From: Labilibaculum filiforme
Lineage (GTDB): Bacteria; Bacteroidota; Bacteroidia; Bacteroidales; Marinifilaceae
Reading direction: 5' to 3'
NCBI RefSeq assembly: GCF_002843315.1
Contig: NZ_MVDD01000001.1
Location: 1 to 64,000, forward strand
DNA: 64,000 bases
Below are positions 54,143-63,033 of the stretch, piece after piece. Each line of letters begins with the position of its first letter. Within the stretch, counting starts at the first letter, position 1. The notes under the pieces were generated by a model that searched no databases, was not told the DNA's origin, and worked only from the letters and a program-made list of their open reading frames with translations. The position numbers and the translations under genes were made by a program.

Positions 54143-54662
54143 AACTGTTTCCGTCTACATAATAAATTGCATAATAATCTTTATTCTTCTCCTTCATCCA
54201 ATCACGCATTTCCTTAATACTTGCCATTTCCGAACTGCAATGCTCTCCACCTTCCTCGGCATCGTGTTTGGTTTTTACTTCTGCTTCCCATTCATCAATA
54301 GATGCTATATCCATTCGTTTTTCACGAAGAATACCCGAAACCTTAATAACTTGTCCAGCAATCTCTTTATCAAACCCTTCTAGGCTTCCTGTTGCTTCCA
54401 CACGAATAGATAATCGCCCCGTTGAATTCTTTAAAATACAACGTTTGCCGGAATGTGCACAAACATGATTTACCAAACCACTAATATTAACTTGTTTTCC
54501 TACCAAATTCTCCGCATTTATCATTAGCTGATCAATCGTTTCAACGGACGATTCGGTTAGAGTGAGCTGATTTGTTTCAATAATTCCATTTTTTGCCTCT
54601 TTTTGTTTTGAATTACACGACATACACAAAAGACAAATTGCAATAATGCTTAAGTATTTCAT
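54126..54662 (-). CDS. Lipoprotein with an OB-fold-like domain
   Basis: A 178-residue lipoprotein (signal MKYLSIIAICLLCMSC, Cys16). The central region 'LVGKQVNISGLVNHVCAHSGKRCILKNSTGRLSIRVEA' resembles the OB-fold of tRNA_anti-like/BOF-like periplasmic proteins, with two cysteines that could pair. It is upstream of, and overlapping, the PepSY-type gene, which implies a shared function at the inner membrane or periplasm. The identity of any ligand is unknown. Confidence 0.6.
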   Translation of the reverse strand: MKYLSIIAICLLCMSCNSKQKEAKNGIIETNQLTLTESSVETIDQLMINAENLVGKQVNISGLVNHVCAHSGKRCILKNSTGRLSIRVEATGSLEGFDKEIAGQVIKVSGILREKRMDIASIDEWEAEVKTKHDAEEGGEHCSSEMASIKEMRDWMKEKNKDYYAIYYVDGNSYEVVE

Positions 54663-54964
54663 TCTGTTACTGTTTAGACTTATTAATTGTTTGTTTTGAT
54701 TAGCACAAACTTATGATTACCAAGGAATAAATCCTAATAAATAACCACTTATTAACAAGATTTATTTCCCTAACAAGTCCTAATTATTAAGCTCCTAGCC
54801 ACACACATAAAATATTATTGCTTTAAAACCAAAAAATATCAGTAAATTAGGTATTGATGTAATAAAAATAAACATTCGAACTGCAATAGTAACTATCCAC
54901 AGGGATTGACGTACTATTTCTATTATAGAAAAACAAACCAAAATTTTATTTCTATAAGACATAA
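54663..54964. other. Divergent intergenic region upstream of the hybrid kinase
   Basis: About 300 AT-rich bases with no gene. No clear -7/-33 pair or stem-loop stands out. Confidence 0.4.
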
Positions 54965-57900
54965 ATGCTTCAAGAAACTATGCGAACCATATTTACACGA
55001 TTTAAAGACTGGAAGATAAAAACCAAGCTTTTATTGCTAACTTTTCTCACACTTACTAGTATTCTTATTTTAAGTCTGATCTCCAGTTATTTTTTTAACA
55101 CAAGCAGAACTCTTAGTGTAATGATTAATGGTGTTCGTGTTCACCAAATGCTTATTCAAAATGCAGTTGAAGATCTTTATCATTTTAAAATAACCAACGA
55201 CTCGCAATATCTGGAAACTTCAGCAAGCCATTTAAATCGAGCAAATCTTTTGGTACAAGATTTACTCAAACTTAGAAATGATTATGCCCTAAAAAACAAT
55301 AAAGAAATTGCGACCTATCTTTTTGAAAACTTTCCGGAAGTATACAACCATGAATTCGATAATGCAAAAATGATGGTAAGCAGACTAAGACTGCTAAATA
55401 ACTTAGAAAATTCAGACATGAGAAAATCGAGAGAAATTGTAAAAACAAACCTCGATTTAGTAGTAGAAATAAGAAATAACCTGCTAGAACAAAAAGAAAA
55501 CATCAATACCGATACTACTCATAAGCAACTCATTAAAATTCAAAAACAATATGCCGAAATCAGCTCTGGAATAAACGCCTTAGCAAACAAATTTAACACG
55601 GGATTAATTTGGGCAATGCTTACTATTGCCCTACTTCTATCTGTTTTAATTCTTCTGCTATCGAGATATATTTCCAGATCCATTTCTATTCCTGTTCAGC
55701 AAATGGTGAACAACTTTAAACTAATTGCTAAAGGTAATTTTCACACTCCCCTTAGTATTCATACAAAAGATGAAATTGGAGCTTTAGCAAATTCATTTGA
55801 AATTATTCAACACGATTTTTTGAATGTAATTGACTATACTCAAAAAGTCGCTCACGGCGATTTAAGTATTAGTTTAAGCCCTAAATCAAAAGAGGATGAA
55901 TTATCCACCTCTTTAAATAAAATGGTAAAAACGCTTCAGGATGCTAAAGCTATAAATGATGAAACTTTGTGGTTTAGATCTGGCGTTAATCAACTAAACG
56001 AAGCTCTTCAGGGAGATCAAAATCTAAAAGAGGTTTCGAATAACTCCTTGCTATTTATAAGCGAATTTTTAAATGTCGAACTGGGTGCCATATACGTTTA
56101 TCAGGAGGAGAATGAAACTTTATCTCTAACCGCATCAATTGGATTACCAAATAAAAACCAATATAAAAACATTCGTTTAGGACATGGTTTAGTTGGACAA
56201 GTTGCCCAAATTAAAAAACTAAAATATATTAAAGATATTCCGGAAGATTACTTTACAATTTTCTCGGGAACAGGAGAAATAAAACCAAGCAACTTGGTTA
56301 TTGTTCCTTTAATTTTCAATAACACGCTTTGGGGAGTTTTGGAATTAGCAGCCATAAAAAAAATTAGTACCACCGAACTCGATTTTATAAAAGCTGTTCG
56401 AGAGAGCATTACCGTTAAAATCGCATCGACAATGGCACGGGTTCGACTCGAAACGCTATTAGATACAACTCAAAAACAAGCCAACGAACTACAAGTGCAA
56501 CAAGAAGAGCTTCGCGTTGCAAACGAAGAATTAGCAGAACAAACAAAAATCCTAATCAATAATGAGAAAAAGCTTCAGGTGCAACAAGAGGAATTAAGAG
56601 TAGCAAATGAAGAACTCGAAGAAAGAACCAATCAACTGGAAATCCAAAAAGACGAAATTCAAACTAAAAATATTAGCCTATCTCACACCCACGAACAATT
56701 AGAAACAAAAGCCAGAGAATTAGAACAAACTAGTCAATATAAAACGGATTTCCTTGCAAATATGTCTCATGAATTGCGAACTCCTTTAAATAGCTTACTA
56801 ATTTTATCCAACCTTTTGGCTAAAAATAAAAAAGGAAATTTAGATACAGATGATATTGAATCCATAGAGATTATCAACAAAAGCGGACAAGACTTACTAC
56901 AACTTATAAATGAAATTCTAGACTTATCGAAAATTGAAGCCGGAAAAATGACCGTTCATTTTGAAAGTTTAGATCCAGATAATATAGCTCAAGAAATTTT
57001 AATGAATTTCAAACATCAGGCGGTAAAGAAAAAAATTAATTTTTCAATAGATATTGACGATAACTTCCCAAAAACCATTGAAACAGATCAATTACGCTTA
57101 ACACAAATTTTAAAAAATCTTTTATCCAATTCATTCAAATTCACTTCTAAAGGAGGCATTTCTGTAACGATGAGAAAACTTAGCGATCCAGAAATTGTAC
57201 ATCGAGATGATTTAAAAGGTGTTGAAACATGTGCTTTCGTAGTTACCGACACTGGAGTTGGAATACCCGACGAAAAAAAAGAAGCTATTTTTGAAGCTTT
57301 TCAGCAAGCCGACGGAAGCACCTCAAGAAAATATGGCGGTACTGGCTTAGGCTTATCAATTTCTAAAGAATTAGCACGAATGCTTGGCGGAGAAATTCAT
57401 TTGGAAAGTGATATTGGAAAAGGATCTTCTTTTTCGCTAATCATACCGGTAAAACAAGCTAGTATAAGCACTCCAAAATCTAATTCGGAGCTGAACGATA
57501 CAATATCCGAACCCGAAAAAAAAATTACTCTTCCAATTTTTATTGATGATGATAGGGATATTCCGCATTCTGGTTCTACAGTAATAATTATTCATCCCAA
57601 TGAAAAAGAAGCTAGTTTGTTGTACTATCAAATTCACACAAGTGGTTTTCATGCGCTGGCCGCAGTAAATATTGAAGACGCAATTGTGTTAATTGAAGCT
57701 CATCAGCCTTCGGCAATAATAATAGGCGTAGAATTACTAATGAAGAACGGAGAAGCTGAATTGGATCGATTAAAATCGCACCCTTTTGCATGCAACCTAC
57801 CAATACATATCGTTAACCCCGTTGAAGGAATCCGAGAAAAAGAAAAAAAAGTACTCCCTACGGTAAAGGCAACAGATTTTGCTAGTGCCATTAAAAAAAT

Positions 57901-58720
57901 TCAAAAAGAACTATTTTCTGAATCAAAAAAAATATTAATCATAGAAGATGATGCGGTCACCCGAAAAATAATTAGAACTCTTTTAAAATCGACAAACGCT
58001 GAAATAGAAGAAGTTTCGACCGGAATTGAAGCTTTTAAACTGATTCGAGAAAATAGTTACGATTGTGTAATATTGGATTTAGGCTTGCCCGATTTTACAG
58101 GAAATGAACTTCTTACGAAGCTTACCGAAGCCCATATTCCGATACCGAATACAATTATTTACACTGGTAAAGAATTATCGCGCAAAGAACATCGACAGTT
58201 AAGTAAATTTACCAATTCGATTATCTTAAAAGGTTTAAAGTCGGACGAGCGACTTATGGATGAAGTTACGCTCTTTCTGTATCATGTTGCAAGCAATATT
58301 ACTGATAATCCAGAAGCTAAGGCAACCGAAATAGATGATTCTATTTTTAAAGGAAAAAAAGTTCTGGTTGTTGATGATGAAATTAGAAATATCTTTGCAT
58401 TAGGTAAAATATTGGAAGATAAAGAAATAGAAGTTTTGGAGGCAGAAAATGGAAAAATTGCTGTGGATGTTTTAATGGAAAACAAAAACGTAGATTTAAT
58501 ACTGATGGATATTATGATGCCGGAGATGGATGGTTACGAAGCCATGACGATTATACGAAAAACACCTGAAATAAAGAATATTCCAATTATTTGTTTAACC
58601 GCTAAGGCGATGAAGGAAGATTACGAAAAAGCAATTTCCTCGGGAGCAAATGATTATTTATCGAAGCCAATTGACGAAAACAAATTATTTGCGATGTTAA
58701 AAATATGGCTCTATAATTAA
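54965..58720 (+). CDS. Hybrid histidine kinase: CHASE3-like, HAMP, GAF, HisKA, HATPase, three receivers
   Basis: The 1251-residue protein has a membrane helix (21-43), a CHASE3-like helical sensor (44-205; DLYHFKITNDSQYLE), a second helix (212-236), HAMP repeats (237-345), a GAF domain (345-500), a coiled coil with a duplicated 28-residue unit beginning LQVQQEELRVANEEL (L509 and L537), HisKA (H602), HATPase (about 705-820; DTGVGIP, GGTGLGLSI), then three receiver domains. The first (about 850-950) lacks acidic-pocket and acceptor residues; the others have D1038 and D1182. It begins the cluster with the second kinase, cheR and cheB. A second in-frame ATG lies at 54980. Confidence 0.9.
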   Translation: MLQETMRTIFTRFKDWKIKTKLLLLTFLTLTSILILSLISSYFFNTSRTLSVMINGVRVHQMLIQNAVEDLYHFKITNDSQYLETSASHLNRANLLVQDLLKLRNDYALKNNKEIATYLFENFPEVYNHEFDNAKMMVSRLRLLNNLENSDMRKSREIVKTNLDLVVEIRNNLLEQKENINTDTTHKQLIKIQKQYAEISSGINALANKFNTGLIWAMLTIALLLSVLILLLSRYISRSISIPVQQMVNNFKLIAKGNFHTPLSIHTKDEIGALANSFEIIQHDFLNVIDYTQKVAHGDLSISLSPKSKEDELSTSLNKMVKTLQDAKAINDETLWFRSGVNQLNEALQGDQNLKEVSNNSLLFISEFLNVELGAIYVYQEENETLSLTASIGLPNKNQYKNIRLGHGLVGQVAQIKKLKYIKDIPEDYFTIFSGTGEIKPSNLVIVPLIFNNTLWGVLELAAIKKISTTELDFIKAVRESITVKIASTMARVRLETLLDTTQKQANELQVQQEELRVANEELAEQTKILINNEKKLQVQQEELRVANEELEERTNQLEIQKDEIQTKNISLSHTHEQLETKARELEQTSQYKTDFLANMSHELRTPLNSLLILSNLLAKNKKGNLDTDDIESIEIINKSGQDLLQLINEILDLSKIEAGKMTVHFESLDPDNIAQEILMNFKHQAVKKKINFSIDIDDNFPKTIETDQLRLTQILKNLLSNSFKFTSKGGISVTMRKLSDPEIVHRDDLKGVETCAFVVTDTGVGIPDEKKEAIFEAFQQADGSTSRKYGGTGLGLSISKELARMLGGEIHLESDIGKGSSFSLIIPVKQASISTPKSNSELNDTISEPEKKITLPIFIDDDRDIPHSGSTVIIIHPNEKEASLLYYQIHTSGFHALAAVNIEDAIVLIEAHQPSAIIIGVELLMKNGEAELDRLKSHPFACNLPIHIVNPVEGIREKEKKVLPTVKATDFASAIKKIQKELFSESKKILIIEDDAVTRKIIRTLLKSTNAEIEEVSTGIEAFKLIRENSYDCVILDLGLPDFTGNELLTKLTEAHIPIPNTIIYTGKELSRKEHRQLSKFTNSIILKGLKSDERLMDEVTLFLYHVASNITDNPEAKATEIDDSIFKGKKVLVVDDEIRNIFALGKILEDKEIEVLEAENGKIAVDVLMENKNVDLILMDIMMPEMDGYEAMTIIRKTPEIKNIPIICLTAKAMKEDYEKAISSGANDYLSKPIDENKLFAMLKIWLYN

Positions 58721-58798
58721 TCTTACTGTTTAAGTGCATTTACTTCAACAAAAAAATGCATTTTAAAACTCTAATGGATTACAAACAACGACAATAAA

Positions 58799-60394
58799 AT
58801 GAAAAAAAATAAAATATTAATCGTTGATGATAAAGAGGAGAATTTAATTAGTCTGGAAAGAATTCTTGGCGATTTTGATATTGAATTCGTTCGTGCTTTT
58901 TCTGGGGAAGATGCTCTTAAGCAAACTCTTAAAGATGAATTTGCCATGGCCATTTTAGACGTTCAAATGCCTAACATGGATGGTTATGAAACCTTAGAGT
59001 TAATGAGACAACGAAAAAAAACCAAATTTTTGCCGGTGATCTTTGTTTCGGCAATTCACCAAAGCGATTTACACATTATTAAAGGAATAGAAACCGGAGC
59101 AGTTGATTTTATCCCAAAACCAATTATTCCTGAAGTTTTGCAGGGAAAAGTAAGCGTTTTTTTAGATTTATATCGTCAACGTAAGGAATTGGATCTACTT
59201 TTGCTTTATTTAGAGAAAAAGAACGAGGAACTAATTATTCAAAAAAATAAAGCCGAGGAAGCAACCAGATCCAAATCGTTATTTCTAGCAAATATGTCGC
59301 ACGAAATTCGTTCTCCGATGAATGGAATCTTAGGACTTTCAAAACTTCTACAACAATCGGAACTCGATTCGGAACAAAAAGACATGTTAGACGTAATAAC
59401 ACGATCAGGTGAAAATTTAATTCAAATTATTAACGATATTTTAGATTATTCGAAGATTGAAGCTGGACAAATTGAAATAGAAAATATTGATTTTGATATT
59501 AGAAAGCTAAGCGATACCATTTTTCAACTATTAAATTACAAAGCCAGTGAACGAGATATCGATTTTAAAATAGAAATTGACGAGTTAATTCCTAAACTAA
59601 TCGTTGGTGACTCATTCCGATTGAATCAAATTCTTATGAATTTGACGAATAACGCACTTAAGTTTACTCAAAATGGTTCGGTAATTTTATCGATAAAATG
59701 CATTGAAAAAACCGACGACTGCGTGTCTCTATTCTTCTCCATTAAAGATACAGGCATAGGAATATCAAAAGAAGCACAAAAAAAACTATTCCGTGAGTTT
59801 ACACAATCCGACAAATCAATTACCCGGGAATATGGAGGTACAGGATTAGGTCTTGCTATCTCAAAAAATCTCGCTCAATTGATGGGGGGAAAAATTATAG
59901 TGAAAAGCGATCTGGGAATTGGATCCGAATTTATGTTCGAATTAAGTTTTGGATACAAAGAAATACAAGAAATTATGACTGAGGATCAGAATATTATCCC
60001 TCCATCTAATTTGTCGATATTAGTTGCGGAGGATAATCCAATCAACCAAAAAGTAGTTACTCTCACCCTTCGAATGATGGGCTTATCGTGCGATATCGCT
60101 AAAAATGGTTTAGAAGCACTTGAAATGTATAAAAAAGATCGCTACCAAGTAATTCTAATGGACATGCAAATGCCTGTTCTCGATGGAATTAGTGCTACCA
60201 AAAAAATTAGGGCTTTTGAACAATCGGAAACAATTGTAGAGCCTGCTTACATTATTGCACTTACCGCTAATGTTTTTATCGAAGACAAACAAAGATGTAT
60301 TGAAGCAGGCATGAATGATTTTATTAGTAAACCATTTAAAGAAGACGGACTCCGAAAAATATTGAATCAAGCATCAAAAAGCATTTCCCTTTAG
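58799..60394 (+). CDS. Receiver-kinase-receiver hybrid protein (REC-HisKA-HATPase-REC)
   Basis: The 531-residue cytosolic protein begins directly with a receiver (D54 in ILDVQMPNMDGYE), continues with a coiled coil and HisKA (H168 in MSHEIRSPMNG), HATPase (about 275-390; KDTGIGI, GGTGLGLAI) and ends in a second receiver (D455 in LMDMQMPVLDG). With no input domain, its front receiver could be phosphorylated by the large kinase before it. It lies 78 bases after that kinase and 9 bases before cheR, indicating an operon. Confidence 0.92.
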   Translation: MKKNKILIVDDKEENLISLERILGDFDIEFVRAFSGEDALKQTLKDEFAMAILDVQMPNMDGYETLELMRQRKKTKFLPVIFVSAIHQSDLHIIKGIETGAVDFIPKPIIPEVLQGKVSVFLDLYRQRKELDLLLLYLEKKNEELIIQKNKAEEATRSKSLFLANMSHEIRSPMNGILGLSKLLQQSELDSEQKDMLDVITRSGENLIQIINDILDYSKIEAGQIEIENIDFDIRKLSDTIFQLLNYKASERDIDFKIEIDELIPKLIVGDSFRLNQILMNLTNNALKFTQNGSVILSIKCIEKTDDCVSLFFSIKDTGIGISKEAQKKLFREFTQSDKSITREYGGTGLGLAISKNLAQLMGGKIIVKSDLGIGSEFMFELSFGYKEIQEIMTEDQNIIPPSNLSILVAEDNPINQKVVTLTLRMMGLSCDIAKNGLEALEMYKKDRYQVILMDMQMPVLDGISATKKIRAFEQSETIVEPAYIIALTANVFIEDKQRCIEAGMNDFISKPFKEDGLRKILNQASKSISL

Positions 60395-60403
60395 CATATA
60401 AAT

Positions 60404-61252
60404 ATGGATCGAAAAAAACTTGAAATTCTTGAAAATATCGATATCGAAATTCCTTTATTTTTGGAGGCAATATTTCAAAAATATGGTTACGATTTCAGGA
60501 ATTATTCCAATGCCCATATTAAAAGACGCTTAATGCACCGCATGACTCTTGGTAAGTTTGATTCTATTTCTCAAATGCAAGATAAAATTCTTCGCGATAA
60601 AACTTTTTTTATCAGTTTGCTTGAAGATCTATCCATAAATGTAACCGAAATGTTCCGCGATCCCGATTTTTATTCCTCTTTTCGCGAGCATGTTATCCCT
60701 AATTTAAAAACCTATCCATTTATTAAAATATGGCATGCCGGATGTGCTACTGGCGAAGAAGTGTACTCTCTAGCTATTCTTTTAAAAGAAGAGAATCTGC
60801 TTGAAAGATGTCAGATTTATGCAACCGATTTTAATCGGAAAGTATTAGAAATTGCTAAATTAGGAATCTATCCCACTCAAGATCTCGAAAAATATAATCG
60901 TAATTATATCGAATCAGGCGGTAAACAAAAACTTTCAGATTATTACACGCTTAATTATGGCTCTTTAAAATTAGATCAATCTTTATCTAAAAAAATAGTA
61001 TTTGCCGATCACAATTTGGTAAGCGATAAAGTATTTGCCGAAGTCAATGTGATTTTGTGCCGGAATGTATTAATCTATTTTAATAAAGACTTACAAGACA
61101 AAGTGATCAACCTGTTTTATAGCAGTTTGTCATCAAGCGGATTTTTGTGTCTTGGCACTAAAGAGAGTCTTCGTTTCACCCAATTAGAAGGTAATTTTGT
61201 AGCTATCGATCCTCCTTTAAAAATTTATAAAAAGAAAATTAACAATGCTTAA
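60404..61252 (+). CDS. cheR: CheR-type protein glutamate methyltransferase
   Basis: The 282-residue protein has the CheR N-terminal helical domain (IFQKYGYDFRNYSNAHIKRRLMHRM, about 24-48; MFRDPDFYSSFREHV) and the SAM-binding domain (KIWHAGCATGEEVYSLAILL, about 108-127; IYATDFNRKVLEIA; NVILCRNVLIYFNKDLQ). It transfers methyl groups to glutamates, classically on chemoreceptors. No receptor, CheA or CheW is encoded in this window, so its target is probably unusual. Its end overlaps cheB by 8 bases. Confidence 0.92.
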   Translation: MDRKKLEILENIDIEIPLFLEAIFQKYGYDFRNYSNAHIKRRLMHRMTLGKFDSISQMQDKILRDKTFFISLLEDLSINVTEMFRDPDFYSSFREHVIPNLKTYPFIKIWHAGCATGEEVYSLAILLKEENLLERCQIYATDFNRKVLEIAKLGIYPTQDLEKYNRNYIESGGKQKLSDYYTLNYGSLKLDQSLSKKIVFADHNLVSDKVFAEVNVILCRNVLIYFNKDLQDKVINLFYSSLSSSGFLCLGTKESLRFTQLEGNFVAIDPPLKIYKKKINNA

Positions 61253-61811
61253 AGCTGTAGTCATAGGTACTTCATACGGTGGCTTAGAGGCTTTACAAGC
61301 CATTATCCCCATGCTACCAAAAGATTTCTCTTTGGCGATTATTGTTGTACTGCACATTGGCGATAATAAAAATGGTTCTTTCCTTCAGTATTTAAGTAAA
61401 AACTGCCAGCTAATTTTAAAAGAAGCAGAAGAAAAAGAAGAAGTAAAAGCCGGAACTGTTTATTTTGCACCCCCCAACTATCATCTATTAATTGAAAATG
61501 ATTCTAGCATCGCTCTATCAGCCGAACCTAAAGTTCATCATTCACGACCATCCATCGACGTTTTATTTGAGTCTGCAGCTTGGCACTACAAAAACCAATT
61601 AGTTGGTGTTTTATTAACCGGTTTAAATCAGGATGGTGCTCACGGTATCAAAGAAATCCAAAAATATGGTGGTATTACAATTGTTGAAAATCCAAAAACC
61701 GCTATTGCCAGCATTATGCCAGTAGCTGCGATTAAAATAATGAACCCAGACTACCTTCTAAATTTGAATCAAATTTCCGAAAAGCTAGTAGAGTTAAGTA
61801 AACTGCATTAA
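61245..61811 (+). CDS. cheB: CheB-type protein methylesterase/amidase without a receiver
   Basis: The 188-residue protein is only the CheB catalytic domain. The triad is in place: S10 in GTSYGGLEAL, H37 in VVLHIGD and D130 in LTGLNQDGAHG, plus APPNYHLLI and HHSRPSIDVLF. Classical CheB has an N-terminal receiver that controls it; here control must come from elsewhere. It removes the methyl groups that CheR adds and overlaps cheR by 8 bases. Confidence 0.92.
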   Translation: MLKAVVIGTSYGGLEALQAIIPMLPKDFSLAIIVVLHIGDNKNGSFLQYLSKNCQLILKEAEEKEEVKAGTVYFAPPNYHLLIENDSSIALSAEPKVHHSRPSIDVLFESAAWHYKNQLVGVLLTGLNQDGAHGIKEIQKYGGITIVENPKTAIASIMPVAAIKIMNPDYLLNLNQISEKLVELSKLH

Positions 61812-61935
61812 ACTTTTTCTTAAAACTGCTGCTATCGCGATATTAGCAAAAACCTATACCGTACTGCTTGTTATAATAGGAGGATATAAATCGATATTTT
61901 TTTCCGACCTTTCCCCAATAATTAATTGGCAAAAA

Positions 61936-62478
61936 ATGCAAACGAACATAGAACTAAAAGCATACTGTAAAAACAAGGATAAAATAAGAGAGATTCTCTT
62001 ATCGATAGGTGCTATATACAAAAATATTGATTCGCAGACCGATACCTACTTTCACTCTAAATCGGGCATATTAAAGCTTAGAGAAGGAGCGAATGAAAAT
62101 AAGTTAATCCACTACCTTCGGGAAGATAAAAAAGGCGCTAGCGAAAGTCAGGTTAATTACTATTCATCGGAGCCAAATTCGGGTTTAAAAGTAATTCTAG
62201 AAAAAACAGTAGGAACTAAATGCATTGTGAAAAAAACAAGAGAAATATACTCCATCGGCAATGTGAACTTTCATATTGACACCGTTAAATACTTGGGCGA
62301 TTTTATTGAAATTGAAGCCGAAAATAAAAATGGCAGTATTTCAAAAGAAAAATTACAGGAACAATGCAACCTCTATATTAAAACATTAGAAATCAACGCA
62401 AAAGATTTAGTTTCAGAATCATACTCGGATATTCTACAACAAAATAATCTATTTAGTCAGATTTTAGTCGATGAATAA
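61936..62478 (+). CDS. CYTH-domain protein (class IV adenylate cyclase-like, CyaB family)
   Basis: The 180-residue protein starts MQTNIELKAY, the NxExK form of the CYTH signature used by CyaB-like proteins, and continues with DTYFHSKSGILKLRE, LIHYLREDK, ILEKTVGTKCIVKKTREIY and DFIEIEAE, which line the triphosphate tunnel. Members hydrolyse or cyclise triphosphate substrates; true adenylate cyclase activity is shown for only some. It follows cheB by 124 bases in the same direction, and may be part of that unit or separate. Confidence 0.82.
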   Translation: MQTNIELKAYCKNKDKIREILLSIGAIYKNIDSQTDTYFHSKSGILKLREGANENKLIHYLREDKKGASESQVNYYSSEPNSGLKVILEKTVGTKCIVKKTREIYSIGNVNFHIDTVKYLGDFIEIEAENKNGSISKEKLQEQCNLYIKTLEINAKDLVSESYSDILQQNNLFSQILVDE

Positions 62479-62558
62479 AATGCTACCAAAAGCTTAGTTT
62501 TTTTTATATATCAGCAAACAATTTAGTACCTTTAAAAGACAACTAAAGCCAGGTTTTG

Positions 62559-62996
62559 ATGCTTCAATTTGAATTTGATATACGAGACCATAAAATTAAC
62601 AACAATGAATCGAAAGGAATACAGCTTGCCTTAAGTATTTCTTTTATGATTTGTGCTACTTTATTTTTTATATTTATTAGTTACCTAAACTTCTTTCCTT
62701 TTAGCGAGTACATTTTACTTGTTTTAGTAATTACTTCCCTTTACTTTATAGGCTTACTATTGGGTTGCAAATTCCTTTATCCGAAAGAATATTTAACTAT
62801 TAATGCCAGAAAATTGACCTACAAAACAGGTTGGAAAAATAAACAGCTTAAAGTTTACCTAAAGGATATTAAAGATTTCACAATTACCGATCAAGAATTA
62901 ATTATTATTCTAAAAAGTAAAGAAAAAATACCAATCGATTTATGCTGTTTTAGCGATCAGGCAATTTCAATATTAAAAAGTTACTTGAATGTATAA
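62559..62996 (+). CDS. Hypothetical membrane protein
   Basis: Start placed at the ATG of 62559, one codon after an in-frame TTG. The 145-residue protein has two membrane helices (about 23-46 and 50-70) followed by a soluble beta-rich tail (YLTINARKLTYKTGWKNKQ...FTITDQELIIIL) that resembles PH-like membrane-protein tails. Function unknown. Confidence 0.65.
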   Translation: MLQFEFDIRDHKINNNESKGIQLALSISFMICATLFFIFISYLNFFPFSEYILLVLVITSLYFIGLLLGCKFLYPKEYLTINARKLTYKTGWKNKQLKVYLKDIKDFTITDQELIIILKSKEKIPIDLCCFSDQAISILKSYLNV

Positions 62997-63027
62997 AAAA
63001 CGGAAGACTTAAAAGTTTTCCGTTTTT
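62995..63027. terminator. Bidirectional terminator between the hypothetical gene and tsaD
   Basis: CGGAAGACTT and AAGTTTTCCG pair (one G-U) with A and T runs on both sides, so it can stop both convergent transcripts. Confidence 0.8.
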
Positions 63028-63033
63028 CTTATA

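Noticed and set aside
54965-58720. Classical chemotaxis receptor or CheA in the kinase cluster
   Set aside because: The proteins are HisKA-type hybrids; no MCP signalling hairpin, HPt-P1 or CheW-like domain is present.
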